Assembly (NCBI RefSeq): GCF_041320605.1
Contig: NZ_CP166679.1
Span: 620,001-684,000 of the forward strand
DNA from: Arenibacter antarcticus
GTDB lineage: Bacteria; Bacteroidota; Bacteroidia; Flavobacteriales; Flavobacteriaceae
Length of the DNA stretch: 64,000 nt
Reading direction: 5' to 3'
The notes beneath the pieces are model-generated. The model searched no databases. It saw only the letters and a list, made by a program, of their open reading frames with translations, and was not told the DNA's origin. The first letter of the stretch is position 1. Every line of letters starts with the position of its first letter. Below, piece by piece: positions 61,878 to 64,000 of this stretch. A program made the translations under genes and the position numbers.

Positions 61878-62330
61878 ATGAAAAAATATATCTATCTATT
61901 ACTTTCAACGATGGCGCTAGTATTATCAGGGTGTAGCAAGGATAATGATTCTTCCGACCCCACCACAAGCGTTAAGGTATTCCCTCTTAATGCCGTTGCC
62001 AATTCCAATATTTCAGGAAAGGTAACATTTACAAAAAATGAAAACGGATCTACAACCGTCCTCTTGGAAATCAATGGCGCTTCCTTAGACATTCATCCTG
62101 CTTTTATTTACTTAGGTGACAAAACCAACCCAGGAGCAGTGGCAATTACTTTAGAGTATATCGATTGTGATTGTGAATCTAGCAGTACTGTTATTAAAAC
62201 TATGGACGATGGTACCGCCATTACCTATGAACAACTTTTAAAATTGGATGCCCATATAAGTATTCATCAAAATGCCGACCACCTTGAAATAATTCTAGCA
62301 CAGGGCAATATTGGAGCCAATTTCAACTAG
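61878..62330 (+). CDS. lipoprotein, CHRD-like
   Basis: The 150-residue protein has a lipoprotein signal (LVLSGCSK, Cys19). The beta-sandwich-like domain has NISGKVTFTKNENGSTTVLLEI (abbreviated) and HPAFIYLGD, which recall CHRD/Cu-Zn SOD-like small lipoproteins, but the metal-ligand histidines are not arranged as in SOD. A Cys pair CDCE and a final HLEIILAQGNIGANFN follow. Function unknown. A terminator follows 44 bp downstream. Confidence 0.65.
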   Translation: MKKYIYLLLSTMALVLSGCSKDNDSSDPTTSVKVFPLNAVANSNISGKVTFTKNENGSTTVLLEINGASLDIHPAFIYLGDKTNPGAVAITLEYIDCDCESSSTVIKTMDDGTAITYEQLLKLDAHISIHQNADHLEIILAQGNIGANFN

Positions 62331-62373
62331 GACTTACTTAGAATAAACCACTCAATACCCTGAAAATAATTTA

Positions 62374-62409
62374 AATAAACCCTGACTTAAATGGTCGGGG
62401 TTTATTTTT
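62374..62409 (+). terminator. Rho-independent terminator
   Basis: AATAAACCC (62374-62382) pairs with GGGTTTATT (62398-62406), with an inner GAC/GTC, and T residues follow. Confidence 0.65.
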
Positions 62410-62575
62410 GTAATTTACTGACAGACAGATTTTACAAGAAAATTACTACCTCTACAAGGTTTATTTTTGTAAAGTTAAATACGGCAAAGCAAGAAACGTC
62501 TTACTAGCCTCACCTGACTTGGACGCCCAGTTATCCAAAGATAATCATTACCTTTAAAGATGATTTATAGGAGAA

Positions 62576-63211
62576 ATGAAAAAGAAAATTGGCTATGCTT
62601 GTCTTATTATTCTGATAAGCTTTTCTCTCGTTTTAATTGTTTGCAATATGACCATAGAATTGGGGACTATGGGGAAAACCTATGGGGATATTGATCAAAT
62701 ACCCAAGAATAAAGTGGGCTTGGTCCTTGGAACCTCCAATAAATTGTTAGGAGGAAAATCCAACCCCTATTACACCAACAGAATAACTGCCACGATTTCA
62801 TTATTTAAAGCTGGGAAAATAGATTATGTTCTAGTGAGCGGCGATAATGGCACGCCATATTACAATGAACCGATTGTTTTTAAAAAGGATCTCGTAAAAG
62901 GAGGAATTCCCGAAGAATGCATTTTCTTGGATTTTGCAGGATTTAGAACCTTAGACTCCATGGTTCGTGCTAAGGTGATTTTTGGTCTGGACCAGGTTAC
63001 TGTAATATCCCAAAAGTTTCACAACAAACGAGCCATTTATCTGGCAGAAAAAAAGGGGTTAAAGGCTATTGGATATAATGCGGAGAACCCCTCCTTGAAA
63101 CATGGGCTAAAAATTAAAATAAGGGAGTATTTCGCTAGGGTAAAAGTGTTTATTGATATAGCCCTGAATATACAACCCAAATTTTACGGCGAACATATTA
63201 CGATAGAATAA
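62576..63211 (+). CDS. SanA/YdcF (DUF218) family protein
   Basis: The 211-residue protein has one N-terminal membrane span (residues 5-24). The DUF218 core has VGLVLGTSNKLLGG, FKAGKIDYVLVSGDNG and VISQKFHNKRAIYLAEKKGL. SanA-type proteins of Enterobacteria affect envelope permeability and vancomycin tolerance; the activity is unknown. It lies upstream of the Nramp-like gene on the same strand, with a 210-bp gap. Confidence 0.87.
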   Translation: MKKKIGYACLIILISFSLVLIVCNMTIELGTMGKTYGDIDQIPKNKVGLVLGTSNKLLGGKSNPYYTNRITATISLFKAGKIDYVLVSGDNGTPYYNEPIVFKKDLVKGGIPEECIFLDFAGFRTLDSMVRAKVIFGLDQVTVISQKFHNKRAIYLAEKKGLKAIGYNAENPSLKHGLKIKIREYFARVKVFIDIALNIQPKFYGEHITIE

Positions 63212-63421
63212 AAGGTAAAATTACACCCTACTAGAATCCATATTCCAATCTTTAATACTGTGGATCGATATTGTTTATAGCTATACTGGACCTTCTTTTC
63301 CAAATAAGTACCAATTCCGATGGTATTATACGAAAACAGCAATTTTAATTTAACTTTCTACAAAACTCCTTAGTGATAGGTTAATAAGAATTATTTAAAT
63401 TTACTTATTGAAAGACCAACC

Positions 63422-64000
63422 ATGTCCGCTTTAAAAAAGCTCATTAAAAACCTAGGTCCGGGCCTACTTTTTGCAAGTATGGCAATAGGCACTTCCCATT
63501 TGGTATTATCCACCAAGGCAGGGGCGCAATATGGATGGATTATGATCATCCCAATTATTCTGGCCAATGTTCTTAAATATCCGTTTTTCGAATTTGGGGT
63601 ACGCTACACCAATATTACCGATAAAACACTTATTGAAGGGTATTTAAATAGAGGGATGCCATATCTTATCTTTTACGCCATTATTACCTTTATAACTACT
63701 TTCACCATCCTAGCGGCATTATATGTGGTAACGGCCGGATTATTGATCAACTTGTTTCAATTACCCCATATTTCTGTAAGCATGGCTGCTGGAGGACTCT
63801 TTATACTTATCTCCATATTACTTATTCTAGGACGCTATCGGTTTCTGGAAATTTCCCTGAAATACGTGGTGACAATTTTATTTGTGGCTTTGTTGGCCAC
63901 AACCGTATTGGTAATAATGAATGGAAAAGTAGCTACCGCCCCAAATTTTATAGCGCCACCAATTCTTAATGAGCTAGGCATCCTTTTCTTAATCGGTTTA
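63422..64000 (+). CDS. Nramp-like divalent-metal transporter, partial
   Basis: The first 193 codons are in the window. The protein starts MSALKKLIKNLGPGLLFASM, then AIGTSHLVLSTKAGAQYGW, and at least five membrane spans are visible. In canonical Nramp proteins TM1 carries D-P-G-N for metal binding. Here the corresponding stretch reads A-I-G-T-S-H, so this is an atypical branch and may carry a different ion. The M-P-H/N site of TM6 is outside the window. Confidence 0.8.
   Translation, partial: MSALKKLIKNLGPGLLFASMAIGTSHLVLSTKAGAQYGWIMIIPIILANVLKYPFFEFGVRYTNITDKTLIEGYLNRGMPYLIFYAIITFITTFTILAALYVVTAGLLINLFQLPHISVSMAAGGLFILISILLILGRYRFLEISLKYVVTILFVALLATTVLVIMNGKVATAPNFIAPPILNELGILFLIGL

Noticed and set aside
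1-64000. CRISPR arrays, cas genes, full insertion sequences, rRNA genes
   Set aside because: I saw no regularly spaced repeats, transposase or rRNA signatures anywhere in the window.

Overview
The window reads as a chromosome segment of a marine-type Flavobacteriaceae bacterium (Bacteroidota). The basis is the SusC/SusD pair with a GH95 fucosidase, HYC_CC_PP and DUF3347 proteins, the short AT-rich intergenic regions, the lack of Shine-Dalgarno sequences, and promoters of the Bacteroidota form TTTG-N18-20-TAnnTTTG. The genus cannot be fixed from the sequence alone.

Layout. 1-3.9 kb: end of a deoxynucleoside kinase gene, a TrmH-family RNA methyltransferase, mutS, then tRNA-Gly(GCC) and tRNA-Leu(UAA) with promoter and terminator. 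4-15 kb: a rearranged region. It holds a frameshifted HTH-repressor remnant and a small fucoside-utilisation locus (susC, susD, GH95) lying between two about 448-bp direct repeats derived from an acyltransferase gene; one repeat copy cuts off an exported-protein gene. A serine hydrolase follows. 15-24.4 kb: a heavy-metal (probably copper) efflux operon with HYC_CC_PP protein, CusA, CusC and CusB, plus DUF3347 and heme-binding proteins; a four-helix-bundle (S23/IVP) gene is inserted between cusA and cusC. 24.7-28.7 kb: iron(III) ABC importer. 29-32.9 kb: ilvB-ilvN-ilvA behind two tandem leader-peptide/terminator modules. 33-47 kb: a TonB-dependent receptor, dehydrogenases, lrgAB, a sialidase-like protein, a GNAT enzyme, a tRNA-dihydrouridine synthase and lipoproteins.

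46.6-61.6 kb: a stress island. It contains a beta-CASP metallo-hydrolase, an ATP-cone/nuclease fusion, an eRF1-like small protein, six tandem-domain universal stress proteins, a sensor kinase, a response regulator fused to a CRP/FNR-type DNA-binding module, a TerB-like protein, deoC-deoD, a DUF302 protein and a PNPOx-like protein. Five upstream regions carry the same dyad, ATGAY-N4-RTCAT (last base variable). In four of them a TAnnTTTG-like -7 element begins exactly 22 nt downstream, which is the geometry of a class-II activator. I infer that the REC-CRP protein in the island is the cognate activator.

61.8-64 kb: a lipoprotein, a SanA/YdcF-family protein and the start of an Nramp-like transporter.

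The two most interesting signals are the shared operator/promoter architecture of the stress island and the duplicated isoleucine-rich attenuator ahead of ilvB.
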